Origin: 14-2 sp963628035
GTDB lineage: Bacteria > Bacillota > Clostridia > Lachnospirales > Lachnospiraceae
Reading direction: 5' to 3'
DNA length: 64,000 bases
NCBI GenBank assembly: GCA_963628035.1
Contig: CAVGED010000041.1
Coordinates: 58,936 to 122,935, forward strand
Position numbers and translations under genes: made by a program. Shown here in pieces: positions 1-9,989 of this stretch (position 1 is its first letter; each line of letters starts with the position of its first letter). The notes under the pieces are model-generated. The model was not told the DNA's origin. It saw nothing but the letters and a program-made list of their open reading frames with translations, and did no database searches.

Positions 1-455
1 GAAATGTGAATGATCTCACCGAAATCTCCGCTGTCTAAAAGGCGTTTGATTTTCTGATAAAATGGCGCATAGCGAAGCACATGGCAGACGGAAACGCTTC
101 TTCCGGTCTCATCGGCAACCGCAGCAATCCCGTCCCATTCTTCCTTCTTCAATGCGATGGGTTTTTCCAGGATCACATCATAGCCTGCACGTAATGCGCG
201 CACAGTCGGCTCAAAATGCTGATCATCCAACGTTGCAACAACCAGCACATCCGCTATCCTTCCTGCCGCAAAGAATTCTGCTTCATCTGCATAACTCCTA
301 CAGCCGTATCGTTGTTCTGCCAATATCCGGCGGTCTTTACATAAATCGCATACGGCTGTGATCTTTACACCAAGACGAAAGAAATTGTCTGCATAGATCA
401 TTCCTCTCCCGCCATATCCAAATATCGCAACCGTAAAATTGTACTCCTGATCCAT
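1..455 (-). CDS. Gfo/Idh/MocA family oxidoreductase (partial, 3' end outside window)
   Basis: The frame opens with an ATG at 455-453, preceded by an AAGGTGCAGGAG ribosome-binding site, and stays open to the window edge (about 151 residues seen). Residues 13-18 (GYGGRG) form the dinucleotide-binding turn of a Rossmann fold. EKP at residues 97-99 is the conserved lysine motif of the Gfo/Idh/MocA family, which oxidises or reduces sugars and sugar derivatives with NAD(P). It follows the GH1 gene by 13 bases and is the last visible gene of the glycan locus. I infer that it processes a released sugar in the cytoplasm; the substrate cannot be told. The C-terminal substrate domain is missing here. 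Confidence 0.85.
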   Translation of the reverse strand, partial: MDQEYNFTVAIFGYGGRGMIYADNFFRLGVKITAVCDLCKDRRILAEQRYGCRSYADEAEFFAAGRIADVLVVATLDDQHFEPTVRALRAGYDVILEKPIALKKEEWDGIAAVADETGRSVSVCHVLRYAPFYQKIKRLLDSGDFGEIIHI

Positions 456-468
456 AATCTCCTGCACC

Positions 469-1803
469 TTATTCCTTATTCTCTTCTATCAGTTTCTTGT
501 ATGCATAGAAGGACTGCTTTTTTATTCTTTTCCCTGTTTCAAAATCAGAATAGACCAGCCCGAATCTGCGTTTAAATCCGCTGGACCACTCAAAATTATC
601 CATAAGTGTCCAGTAGAAATAGCCACGGACATCGATTCCGTCCGCCTTCGCCTTTTTCAGCCATTTGAAATACCTTCGGATATAATCAACACGCACGGGG
701 TCTTTCACCTGTCCATCCAGATCAATCCACTCATTTAAGGAAATTCCGCTTTCGGTAACGTAGACCGGAAGTCCATACCGCTCCTGCATGAATTTCGGTC
801 CCCAGTACATGCTGCTCTCGCCCCGGCGCACATCCTCACCCATATCTCCGTAGGAAGCGTTCAGACTGGGACTGCTGGGGATGGGATCTCCATCCTCCCC
901 AGCTTCCACCGTGGTTCCAAGGTAGATATTCATACCCATAAAGTCCTGCTTACAATTGATATATTCCATATCGCCGTCCTGTATAAAAGAAAGGTCCAGG
1001 TTGAATTTTTTCACCAGTTCTTCATTGTACGTTCCAAACATAATGGGATCCCACCATGTGGTATTACAGGCATAGAATGCATTGCCCGGCATAAACATGG
1101 CTCTGCGGGCGGCCTCTATATCATTCTCGGTCTTTGGCATCTTGATGTCGGAACAGCCCACCATTCCCACCTTTACATCCAGCTTGGAATATTTCTTCAG
1201 TGCATAGGTTCCCGCCGCATTGCAGAGCAGCAGATTATGCATGGCCTCAAAGGCCTCCTGATTGCTCTTAGGCGGATAAGCGCCTCCTACCGGCTGGATA
1301 TACAGAAAATCAATGATGGCTGCCGCCTCATTAAATATGGAGAACATCTCCACCCGGTCACCGAAGTTCTCGGCAACGATCCTGGCATATTCCTCGAACC
1401 GTTCCACGATCTTACGGTTGGAAAATCCGCCCTGACGATCCAGCTCCACCGGCATATCCCAGTGGAACAGTGTCACGACAGGCTTAATGCCACGGGCAAG
1501 CAGCCCGTCAATGAGCTTATTATAATATTCGATACCCTTGGGGTTCATCTCCCCATATCCCTTTGGCTGGATTCTGGGCCAGGCCAGGGAGAAGCGATAG
1601 GCATTCACCCCAAGCTCCTTTAAGAGATCCAGATCCTCCTCCAGCCGATTGTAGGAATCACAGGTAACAAAACAGGTATGTCCGTTCTGGATCAATCCCT
1701 TTTTGCTGTATTCATCCCAGATGGACATGCCCTTTCCATCCTGGTCATACCCTCCTTCGATCTGTGTCGCTGCAGTGGCAACGCCGAACAAAAATTCTTT
1801 CAT
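469..1803 (-). CDS. Glycoside hydrolase family 1 beta-glycosidase
   Basis: This 444-residue protein has the length of a complete GH1 enzyme and no signal peptide, so it should act in the cytoplasm. The N-terminal FLFGVATAATQIEGG is the family signature. The acid/base is Glu159 in IFNEA, a variant of the usual TFNEP. The nucleophile is Glu351 in YVTESG. The C-terminal YWTLMDNFEWSSGFKRRFGLVY segment is also typical. GH1 enzymes retain configuration and remove beta-linked glucose, galactose or related sugars; some act on 6-phospho-sugars. The locus has ABC permeases rather than a PTS, which favours a non-phosphorylated substrate (inference). The start lies one base after the preceding stop, and AAAGGTG serves as ribosome-binding site. 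Confidence 0.93.
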   Translation of the reverse strand: MKEFLFGVATAATQIEGGYDQDGKGMSIWDEYSKKGLIQNGHTCFVTCDSYNRLEEDLDLLKELGVNAYRFSLAWPRIQPKGYGEMNPKGIEYYNKLIDGLLARGIKPVVTLFHWDMPVELDRQGGFSNRKIVERFEEYARIVAENFGDRVEMFSIFNEAAAIIDFLYIQPVGGAYPPKSNQEAFEAMHNLLLCNAAGTYALKKYSKLDVKVGMVGCSDIKMPKTENDIEAARRAMFMPGNAFYACNTTWWDPIMFGTYNEELVKKFNLDLSFIQDGDMEYINCKQDFMGMNIYLGTTVEAGEDGDPIPSSPSLNASYGDMGEDVRRGESSMYWGPKFMQERYGLPVYVTESGISLNEWIDLDGQVKDPVRVDYIRRYFKWLKKAKADGIDVRGYFYWTLMDNFEWSSGFKRRFGLVYSDFETGKRIKKQSFYAYKKLIEENKE

Positions 1804-1804
1804 G

Positions 1805-4800
1805 CTAAATACACCTTTCGTTTTTTATCGAATACTTTCCCTTTTTGTCCACCAGCAGTGACAGGCAGGGCTTCACTGCTGGTACAAGTGCGCCAGTCTC
1901 CTTCTTAACCGTTGCTTCGCTTGTCGGCCCTTTCGTATTAACGGCTGTTGCATTGGCCCCTTCCGCGTGGAACGCTGCCTTATTTACCAGCCGGATATCA
2001 GCAATGTACATCTTGACATCCGTAGATGAAGCATCGCCGCAGAAGATCATACTGGTACTGTTCTCGATAAATTTCTGCCAGAAGTTTTCAAAGTTTCCTT
2101 CACAGGCACCGGCAACACTGCTCACATTTGTCAGCGGAATCTCAATCTCTGTCCAACTGTTTGTTACGGCTGTCCAATTAAGATCGTAGGCCTGTCCTTC
2201 CGCAAAATATATAAAGTTGGCAGAACCATCCGGATCGTCTGTCTTGATCTTAAATACAAGTGTATTGCTGCCCTCATAATCCGATTTATTAAATACCGGA
2301 CGGGAACCGCGGAACAGATGAGCCCAAACGCCACTGTTCACACAAATGACGCTGTCCTGTCCATCGTAGCTTTTCAGCCATGAAACAGCTGGTGAATGAC
2401 CACCCAGCAGAGCCGCACCGCTGTCTGTATCCCAGAGGGTTCCGGCCGGATATACACGGATGGGATAACTGCCGTATAAGACTTTTCCGTTCGGATCAAC
2501 AGCCTTATACACCACTGTATATGTTCCAATCTTCTCCGGTATGAATTTACCGTCGGCCAGGGTCAGATTCTTTCCATCCGGTCCGATCACTTCTATGGAT
2601 ACATTTTCCACTCCTGCAAACATCTCTGCACTGTTATCTGAAAGAGACACTTCTTTTCCGGTATTTCCTAAAGTAATGGTACTGTTCAGGTCCACTTTTT
2701 TCACCAGCTTGATATCTGCGATATAAATGCTGACATCATCGCTGCTCCGGTCTACGCAATAGATCATGCTGCTGTTTCCAACGATGAACCTCTCCCAGAA
2801 ATCTTCGAAGGAGCCTGCACAGGAGGGGCTGCCATTTGTATTCGTAAACGGAATCTCCACCTCCATCCATGCATCTGTCACGGTAATGAAGTCAAGATCA
2901 TAATTGTACCCTTCTGCGAAATAACGCAGTCTTGCCATGCCGTCCGGGTCATCGGTCTTCACCTTCATAAGGATCGTATTGCAGCCTTCATAATATTCTT
3001 TTGCAAACATGGGCTTCCTATTGCGGAAGATCCACCCCCAGATATTGTCGCCTTCGCCCTTCCAGCGGATCACGCCTTCTTCGCCGTCATATTCGGACAT
3101 CCAGCTGTAAATCGCAGAGGAATGACCGCCAAGTGCGGCTGCGCTGTCGGTATTCCAGAGTACCCCTCTGTATTCTTCCTTGTATGCACTGATCGTATAG
3201 CTTGCCCGTATATATTTACCGTCAGCGTCATAGCCGGTATAGATCACGGTATAGTCTCCCTGCATATCCGCCCGGAAGCTTCCATCGGACGCAGACACCT
3301 TCGTTCCGTCCGGACGAAGTACCTGACAGGAAACACCGCTGCAGCCAGCGAAAACAGTCGCCGCATCATCGCTTATCGTCACCTGTTCGCCTACACCGGT
3401 AAAGTGTACCTGATTATTCACAGTCGCTTTCTTTACCAGCGAAATATCTGCGATATAGATGCTGACGTCATCGCTGCTTCGGTCCATACCGTATATCATG
3501 CTGCTGCTTTCCGTTACGAACTTCTCCCAGAAATTCTCAAAATTTCCTTCACAGGCTTCAGCATGTGTGCTCTTATTGGCAAGCGGAATTTCCACCTCAG
3601 TCCAATTGCCGGTTACAGTAATACGCGCAAGATCATATTTCTGATTTTCTGCATAATACAGCAGTCCTGCCATACCGTCCGGATCATCGGTTTTCACCTT
3701 AAATACCAGTGTGTCGTTTCCCTCATAGTAAGATTTTTCGAACACAGGCATCGTATTGCGGAAAATCCAGCCCCAGACATTCTCGCCTTCTCCTTTCCAG
3801 CGAACCACACCTTTCTCGCCGTCATATTCCGGCAGCCACTCATAGAGCTTTGTATGGTAGGATCCGAAAGCGGCAAGACCACTGTCCGTATCCCAAAGCA
3901 TTCCCGCCGGATATACCCGGATCAGATAACTTCCGTATATCATGCGGCCTGCCCGGTCGTTGGCCTTGTATACAACCGTATAAATGCCATTCTTATCAGG
4001 TGTAAAGCGTCCGTTTGTCACAGTTCGCTCTTTACCATCCGGTCCGATCACGGTTCTTGTAAGGTTGTCAAGTTCTGCAAATACCTCCGTGCTATTATCC
4101 GAAAGCGTCAGATCACCATCCAGATTGCCCATCGTGACGCTGCTGGTCACTTCTTTCTTTTGTACAAGCTTGATATCTGCGATATAGATGCTGACATCAT
4201 CGCTGCTTCGATCCATACAGTATATCATGCTGCTGTTTCCAACGATGAACTTCTCCCAGAAATTCTCGAAATTTCCTTCACAGGCATCAGCATGCGTGCT
4301 CTTATTGGCAAGCGGAATTTCTACCTCTGTCCAGTTATCTGTCACATTCACAATTTCCAGATCATATTTCTGATTTTCCGCAAAATACAACAGCCTTGCC
4401 GCTCCATCCGGGTCGTCTGTCCTGACCTTGACAAGAAGTGTGTTGCAGCCTTCATAATATTCTTTTGCAAACAGGGGCTTCATATCGCGGAAGATCCAGC
4501 CCCAAACATCATCGCCGGTACCTTTCCAACGGATCACACCCTTTTCGCCGTCATATTCCGGCAGCCAGCTGAAAATCTTCTTGCTGTAATTGCCAAGGCT
4601 GGTTTCGCTGTCCGTATTCCAGAGGGTTCCTCTGTATTCCTCCGGATATGCACTAATCCGATAGCTTGCGCGAACCACTCTGTCCTCTGCGTCAAACCCG
4701 CGGTAGATAACCGTGTAGCTGCCCTGCTCATCCGCCTTAAAGCTGCTGTTTTTAACAGCTGCTTTGGTGCCGTCCGGACGAAGTATCTGGCAGGAAACAT

Positions 4801-6304
4801 CGGAATATCCCTTAAGAACGGTCTTTGCATTGTCGTTTAAGGTTACATTCTCTCCGACGCTGACAAATTGCACATCGCTTTCCACCGTTGCTTTTTTCAC
4901 CAGCCAGATATCGGCGATATAAATACTCACATCATCACTGCTTCTGCCTGAACAGTAGATCATACTGCTGTTATTCGTCACGAACCGTTCCCAGAAATTC
5001 TCAAAATTTCCCTCACAGGCAGTTGTCGTATTGCTTAGGTTGGCAAGTGGGATCTCCACTTCCGTCCAGTCACCTGTGACTGCAGTATTCGCAAGGTCAT
5101 AGCTTTTCCCTTCTGCAAAGTACAGAATGCTTGCCATACCATCCGGATCGTCTGTCTTTACCTTGAATACCAGCGTATCACAACCGGTGTAATAAGCCTT
5201 GTCAAACATGGGCTGCACATTGCGGAAGCACCAGCCCCATACGTTATCCCCTTTGCCTTTCCAGCGAATGACACCCTTCTCACCATCGTATTTTGACAGC
5301 CAGCTGAAGATTTTTCCGTCCGCAGAGCCAAGTCCGGCCTCACGGTCTGTATCCCAGAGGGTTCCGGCCTGTTCCTCATCAAAGACAATCACTGGATAGG
5401 AACCGTTTACCGGCTTTCCTTCTGAATCCAGGAAGGAGTATACGACCGTGTAATCTCCCTTCTGTTCCGGCGTAAATTCACCGCTCTTCGTAGCATCGAT
5501 GAGTCCGTACTTTGAACGGATCTCTATGATCTTATCCGTATAGTCTTTAAAGACATCTGCTGCATTATCGATCTCAGACAGTACCAGTCTTCTGCCTGTC
5601 CGTACCTGCTTTACCTTGCTCTGCAGCGCGACCCATTTATCGGAATTCCGGATAGCGCTTGCCCACACCGAGAAGGTTGCCTGATTGCTCTGGTTTCCGC
5701 TGGAATCCTCCGCCTGCACCACCATATGATACTCTCCGAGTTCCTGCGGCGTAAAGCCCTTCTCATCCGAATCGACCTTTTCTCCGGTAGATACCCGGTA
5801 GATATCCACATTGACTTTGGCTATCTCATTGGAATCGTCAACAATATGGAAATCCGGGTAATCATACCGTTTCTTCACTTCCGTATACGCAAGGATGCTT
5901 CCGCAGACAACAGGATCCCCTTCATCAATGACATCAATGGACACCTGTTTGACAGCCTTTGCCTCTTCTGTATAAGCAGTATATTCAATGGTATAACCCT
6001 TCAGCTCGATCACATCAAAGCAGTCCAGGATCAGCGGAACCTTCTTCCCGCTTGATACCCGGTAGACGTTTATCTCAACCGGGTATTCCGTACCGTCCGG
6101 CCCTGCTGCATGTACTTTGGGAACCTCGTAGCAGGTGCCAAGGACAACGGTTTCCTTCTCATCGGACCAGTCTGTGACATCAAGCTTTGGCACATCCGGT
6201 TTCTTATGTCCGTTTCGTGTGATAAGCACAACAGCAAGCAGAGCGATACACAATGCCACAGCTGTTACTACGGAAATAATACATGCTTTTCGTTTCGTAC
6301 TCAT
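1805..6304 (-). CDS. Large membrane-anchored repeat protein with five binding-module-like repeats
   Basis: This 1499-residue protein has one N-terminal membrane segment (about residues 8-30) with basic residues on both sides and no lipobox, so it is probably a signal anchor with the rest outside. Residues 40-330 look like Ig-like strands. Five copies of a module of about 200 residues follow, each opening with LWDTD or LWNTD. Each module contains YDGEKGVIRWKG, KTDDPDG, YFAEG, WTEVEIPL, CEGNFENFW, SSMIYC and IYIADI blocks. The IADIxLV ending resembles jelly-roll carbohydrate-binding modules, and the modules are separated by Ig-like linkers (GxYTVxYxA). The fifth module is a distinct variant (VICVNSGVWAHLFRG). 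There is no catalytic motif and no LPXTG. A glycan-binding surface role is inferred. The gene starts three bases after the preceding stop. Confidence 0.8.
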   Translation of the reverse strand: MSTKRKACIISVVTAVALCIALLAVVLITRNGHKKPDVPKLDVTDWSDEKETVVLGTCYEVPKVHAAGPDGTEYPVEINVYRVSSGKKVPLILDCFDVIELKGYTIEYTAYTEEAKAVKQVSIDVIDEGDPVVCGSILAYTEVKKRYDYPDFHIVDDSNEIAKVNVDIYRVSTGEKVDSDEKGFTPQELGEYHMVVQAEDSSGNQSNQATFSVWASAIRNSDKWVALQSKVKQVRTGRRLVLSEIDNAADVFKDYTDKIIEIRSKYGLIDATKSGEFTPEQKGDYTVVYSFLDSEGKPVNGSYPVIVFDEEQAGTLWDTDREAGLGSADGKIFSWLSKYDGEKGVIRWKGKGDNVWGWCFRNVQPMFDKAYYTGCDTLVFKVKTDDPDGMASILYFAEGKSYDLANTAVTGDWTEVEIPLANLSNTTTACEGNFENFWERFVTNNSSMIYCSGRSSDDVSIYIADIWLVKKATVESDVQFVSVGENVTLNDNAKTVLKGYSDVSCQILRPDGTKAAVKNSSFKADEQGSYTVIYRGFDAEDRVVRASYRISAYPEEYRGTLWNTDSETSLGNYSKKIFSWLPEYDGEKGVIRWKGTGDDVWGWIFRDMKPLFAKEYYEGCNTLLVKVRTDDPDGAARLLYFAENQKYDLEIVNVTDNWTEVEIPLANKSTHADACEGNFENFWEKFIVGNSSMIYCMDRSSDDVSIYIADIKLVQKKEVTSSVTMGNLDGDLTLSDNSTEVFAELDNLTRTVIGPDGKERTVTNGRFTPDKNGIYTVVYKANDRAGRMIYGSYLIRVYPAGMLWDTDSGLAAFGSYHTKLYEWLPEYDGEKGVVRWKGEGENVWGWIFRNTMPVFEKSYYEGNDTLVFKVKTDDPDGMAGLLYYAENQKYDLARITVTGNWTEVEIPLANKSTHAEACEGNFENFWEKFVTESSSMIYGMDRSSDDVSIYIADISLVKKATVNNQVHFTGVGEQVTISDDAATVFAGCSGVSCQVLRPDGTKVSASDGSFRADMQGDYTVIYTGYDADGKYIRASYTISAYKEEYRGVLWNTDSAAALGGHSSAIYSWMSEYDGEEGVIRWKGEGDNIWGWIFRNRKPMFAKEYYEGCNTILMKVKTDDPDGMARLRYFAEGYNYDLDFITVTDAWMEVEIPFTNTNGSPSCAGSFEDFWERFIVGNSSMIYCVDRSSDDVSIYIADIKLVKKVDLNSTITLGNTGKEVSLSDNSAEMFAGVENVSIEVIGPDGKNLTLADGKFIPEKIGTYTVVYKAVDPNGKVLYGSYPIRVYPAGTLWDTDSGAALLGGHSPAVSWLKSYDGQDSVICVNSGVWAHLFRGSRPVFNKSDYEGSNTLVFKIKTDDPDGSANFIYFAEGQAYDLNWTAVTNSWTEIEIPLTNVSSVAGACEGNFENFWQKFIENSTSMIFCGDASSTDVKMYIADIRLVNKAAFHAEGANATAVNTKGPTSEATVKKETGALVPAVKPCLSLLVDKKGKYSIKNERCI

Positions 6305-6307
6305 CCT

Positions 6308-7501
6308 CTATTCCTCCTCTTCCACAGATTTCTTTTCCAGCCGGATATTGTCGATATAAAATACATAATCAGCTTCTGTCCTCGGATCATACCAGGATAT
6401 GGCCATAGTATACGGATTCTCTGTAAACTTAGTTAATCCGCTCATGGAACAGCTGTATTCTGCCCACTCATCCTTTACCGTTGAAACAGACTGTGGGGAA
6501 TTGCCCGAATACTTATCAGCCGTACCGTACAGATAATCCAGACCGAAGGTCATGCTGTCCTCTCCCGCCTGATATATATCGAATTTCACAACCCACTGAT
6601 CCAGTTCCCCGGCAAACTGTGCGATGTCAACCTTATCCATAACTGCTTTCGTCAGACCAAGCAGTGTCCAGCTGGGCGAACTTGGTCTGGTAGTGGCATT
6701 GAGCTTTAGCTGCAGTACCTTCTCCCCGGAAGGAGCCGTAATGCCATAATCGGCCGCCCGGACGATTTTGAATTCAGGAGCCGGTGTATAAGCAGCTGTG
6801 TTCCAGCAGAAAAAGGCAAGATTCTGATATGCATGTTCAAAATCACAGATCTCCATACTGTTTTCGGTACGGCTGATCCGCACAAGATCCTCTTCCACGA
6901 TGTCGGCCTGCTCGTTTTTAAATACCAGGTCATCCAGATAGACCACCGGCATGGAATCCGCTGTTCCGTCAAAGCTCACATACAGCCCCTTGCAATCGGT
7001 AAAGTTATACTGTATGGAAATGAGAGAATAATCGATGGCGTAGGTAACCTTATTCCACCCCTGCTTCAACTCATATGTCTTCGGCGTAGAGCGAAGATCA
7101 GCCGCTTTGGAAAAATACAGCCCCACATTCATGGAAGTGTCTATGGTGCTGTATACATCCATGGTGAATTCCGGCATCTGCGTGATATCGTCATAATTGA
7201 ATCCCAAAAGGGATGATTCAAACGGAAAATACGCATATGGCTCCGTCAAAACTGCATTGGAGGGGGAAAGCTTTAAGGAACGCTTTCCCTCCTTTACATA
7301 TTCCGCTGTCTCATTTGGTTCGATTTTGCCGAATTGCAGAGCCATGCGCACAGCTGCCGTACCCTTTTCAAAATTATACAGCGTAACGGTTTCTTCCTGT
7401 GGGATTTCTGACTTTTCTTCCTTGGCACACCCGGTCAGACTTCCGACAAGCAGGCATATTACACACAGCAAACAAGATATCATTCTTTGTCTTCTTCTCA
7501 T
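6308..7501 (-). CDS. Lipoprotein with two carbohydrate-binding-like domains
   Basis: The ATG at 7501 has a GAGGTG ribosome-binding site and sits two bases from the preceding stop, giving 397 residues. An upstream in-frame start at 7531 would run into the previous gene and is less likely. The signal peptide ends in LTGC, with Cys25 as the expected lipid-anchored residue. Two beta-sandwich-like stretches end in PVVYLDDLVF and YVFYIDNIRLEKK, a pattern seen in CBM11/30-like and galactose-binding-like folds. No catalytic residues are apparent. I infer a surface lipoprotein that helps hold the glycan near the GH123-like lipoprotein encoded just upstream. It could also be a non-enzymatic remnant of a larger glycanase. 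Confidence 0.72.
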   Translation of the reverse strand: MRRRQRMISCLLCVICLLVGSLTGCAKEEKSEIPQEETVTLYNFEKGTAAVRMALQFGKIEPNETAEYVKEGKRSLKLSPSNAVLTEPYAYFPFESSLLGFNYDDITQMPEFTMDVYSTIDTSMNVGLYFSKAADLRSTPKTYELKQGWNKVTYAIDYSLISIQYNFTDCKGLYVSFDGTADSMPVVYLDDLVFKNEQADIVEEDLVRISRTENSMEICDFEHAYQNLAFFCWNTAAYTPAPEFKIVRAADYGITAPSGEKVLQLKLNATTRPSSPSWTLLGLTKAVMDKVDIAQFAGELDQWVVKFDIYQAGEDSMTFGLDYLYGTADKYSGNSPQSVSTVKDEWAEYSCSMSGLTKFTENPYTMAISWYDPRTEADYVFYIDNIRLEKKSVEEEE

Positions 7502-7502
7502 A

Positions 7503-9956
7503 TCACACCTCGTACAGTTTAATTTCGCCAAGACCGATCCATGTCCCGTCCTCCAGCATGATCGTTATTTCTGTTATGGATTTGTTTCTTGTCCAGTTCA
7601 CAGTCGTGAAGAAATCAAGGTCGATCTGATTCATGCCGACATTCAATGTACCGCTTTGGGCTGCCACCTTTCCGAACCCGGAATAGGTAACATAGATGGT
7701 ATACGCGGTTTCTTTTTCTGCATACAGCTTCATCAGATAATGCGCTGTTTTCTCGTTGATCTGCTGCAGGCTCTCGTGCGTTGTGACAATCTGCCATTTG
7801 CCGCCTGACGCATTTGTTGTCACTCTGTAATAACTCTCGTCCTGCTGTCTTGCGGAAATATCACCGGTCACATTTTCCTCATTGAAGGTGTCTTTCTGCC
7901 ATGCAGCCTGTTTTCCGCCCAGATATATCCGGATTATGGATTGGGTATCATCCTTTTTCGCACTCAGCTTCAGATAGTTCCTGCTCTCCGTCAGGGATTT
8001 TACGATGGTATACTGTCCGTCCTGTACTGTAAGCTTCGTGTCGTCCGAATATAACTCGGTGCCTTCCGCCGCGCTTATCGTAAAGCTGTATTGTTCACCG
8101 GAGGCAGCTTCTTCCTTTCGGATACTGTTGATCGTCAGTTGAGCCGGAGACTGCATTGCCTCTACGGACTGCAGTAAAATCTCTCTCGCCGCTTCGTATT
8201 CTGCGGAATCGCCCACAATGGAGGACTCCTTGTAGATACTTTCCGTAATCTGGTGAATCAGATCTGAAGAGTCTTTTCCCAATGCTGCATATCCTTCCTT
8301 CAGAATCCGGATCAGCTCGTAGTCCTCGTAGCCATCCCGGATAGCATCTAACCGGATACTTGCCACCGGTCCGTCCACGCCGTACTGTTTTCCCGGATAG
8401 ATAATGGCGCCTTCTCCGTTGGCTCCGGAGCCTCTGTGTGCCACATCGTAGGCATTTTCCAAATTCTGTCCGGATTCATCCATATGATAATTAACTGCCC
8501 AGTAGAGATTCCCCACAATATCGTATTCCGCCATCATCCACTCGAAGGCGATGGTGCTGGTCATGGTATCGTCAATATGATAACTTGGATACGGATACCG
8601 CGGTTCATTGCAGCTGTACCACCAGAGCTCCCGGCCATTTCGGTAGGTGGCTCTCTCCTCTTCTGATCCGTATGCATCCGGTTTTGCGCATATGCTGACA
8701 TCCGTTCCTTCATAGGAGAACAGACTGCCGTCTGCATTCTTTACCGGGGCAAGAAGCCGATGGGAATTCCCGTACGCATCCGTGTTGTAGTCCGTTACAA
8801 CGTCAGGAATGTTACGGATGTCTGCCAACAGCTGATCTGCAAATGCTCCGGTAAAGGACGGATCCGCTTTCAGGTCAGCAATTGCTTTCTCAATGGCAAG
8901 ATCAAATGCTTTTATACTTGCAGCCACCTGTCCGTCCGGGTAAGCTGCGCAGAACGGCTCGTCGATTCGCCAATTATAAAAAGCCGCCTTTTTCAGAAGA
9001 TCATAATTGCTATCCAAACTCTTTTTCGCCAATGCGACAATACGCTCCGCCGTATATTCATAATCAAATACCTCAAGACCGTCTAAGTACTGCGAGCCGC
9101 CTCCTGTGGGCAGGCCGATCGTTGACATCCCCTTCTGGCAGTAGGCATATGCTCTTTCGGCAAATTCCTCCGCACTGGTAGCATCTGTTGCTACACTTGT
9201 GGGAGAACAACGGTATTTTAACAACAGGTCAAAGTATTTGCCTGCCATCTCCCATGAACTGTCCAGCTCGTGAACTTCCACCTGGGTGTAGCTTACGGTA
9301 AATACACTCTTCTGTGTAGATTCCGTGGGCACGGTTACGTTATATACTTTTAAGGAGATCGGCATTGTCTGGCTGGAATCTCCAACGGTCACCGTCGCCT
9401 CTCCCTTGTATGTGCCGGCCGGTGTATCCTCCGGGATAAAGAACTCAAGCCATGCCCCGCCGTTATTTCCCTTCTTTACCACGTTCTGCTCATATGCCAC
9501 CGCATTCTCCTGCGGCAGGATCGCATCCGGATAACCACCCACTGCCGCACCGTTTCCATGCCAGTTTCTCAGCACATTGATATATTTCTGTGTATATACG
9601 GTGAAATGATCCTTGCTGATGATCCCCGCATTATTTTCCTCCACCAGATCGCTTAAGGATACCGTAAAGGAAAGGTCTTTTTGAGCGGAAACAATAATCT
9701 GTCCGCTTTCGTATTCGTTTTTCCCGGATACCAGGGAAATGGTATCGGTTTTTACATCCTCATAATCTTCAATGGCCGCCGTTGACAGCACTTTTACGGT
9801 AGCCGGAGCGCTCCAGACCGTGGCATCCGCAACCGTCGCAGCTGCCTCCTTATTCCCGTCGGCTTCATCGGCAGTTTGCTTCTTCGTCTCACAGGCAGCC
9901 GTTGACAGAATCGTGACTGCCACCAGAACACCTGCCAGGATTCGTTTCCGTTTCAT
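7503..9956 (-). CDS. GH123-like (DUF4091) glycoside hydrolase, lipoprotein
   Basis: This 817-residue protein has a signal peptide ending in STAAC (lipid-anchored Cys22), so it should sit on the outer face of the membrane. An N-terminal beta-sandwich (about 45-210) precedes a TIM-barrel-like region of the DUF4091/GH123 type. Asp332-Glu333 in RIDEPF matches the adjacent acidic pair described for GH123, whose known members are beta-N-acetylgalactosaminidases using substrate-assisted catalysis. Further conserved blocks are YPSYHIDDTMTS, FEWMMAEYDIVGNLYW and HRGSGANGEGAIIYPG. The C-terminal 200 residues look like another beta-sandwich, ending in IGLGEIKLYEV. The family placement is from recognition; the substrate is inferred only from the family. 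Confidence 0.8.
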   Translation of the reverse strand: MKRKRILAGVLVAVTILSTAACETKKQTADEADGNKEAAATVADATVWSAPATVKVLSTAAIEDYEDVKTDTISLVSGKNEYESGQIIVSAQKDLSFTVSLSDLVEENNAGIISKDHFTVYTQKYINVLRNWHGNGAAVGGYPDAILPQENAVAYEQNVVKKGNNGGAWLEFFIPEDTPAGTYKGEATVTVGDSSQTMPISLKVYNVTVPTESTQKSVFTVSYTQVEVHELDSSWEMAGKYFDLLLKYRCSPTSVATDATSAEEFAERAYAYCQKGMSTIGLPTGGGSQYLDGLEVFDYEYTAERIVALAKKSLDSNYDLLKKAAFYNWRIDEPFCAAYPDGQVAASIKAFDLAIEKAIADLKADPSFTGAFADQLLADIRNIPDVVTDYNTDAYGNSHRLLAPVKNADGSLFSYEGTDVSICAKPDAYGSEEERATYRNGRELWWYSCNEPRYPYPSYHIDDTMTSTIAFEWMMAEYDIVGNLYWAVNYHMDESGQNLENAYDVAHRGSGANGEGAIIYPGKQYGVDGPVASIRLDAIRDGYEDYELIRILKEGYAALGKDSSDLIHQITESIYKESSIVGDSAEYEAAREILLQSVEAMQSPAQLTINSIRKEEAASGEQYSFTISAAEGTELYSDDTKLTVQDGQYTIVKSLTESRNYLKLSAKKDDTQSIIRIYLGGKQAAWQKDTFNEENVTGDISARQQDESYYRVTTNASGGKWQIVTTHESLQQINEKTAHYLMKLYAEKETAYTIYVTYSGFGKVAAQSGTLNVGMNQIDLDFFTTVNWTRNKSITEITIMLEDGTWIGLGEIKLYEV

Positions 9957-9989
9957 CTCATTTCCTCCTTGTTTTCCTTCCAGACACCC

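Noticed and set aside
3122..4840. Long open frame on the plus strand, 572 codons
   Set aside because: It lies opposite the repeat region of the 1499-residue protein, has no ribosome-binding site and no recognisable protein sequence; it is an echo of the repeats.
1805..6304. Tandem similarity every 550-650 bases looked like a possible CRISPR-like or DNA repeat array
   Set aside because: The repeats are in frame, about 200 codons long and diverged at third positions; they are protein modules.
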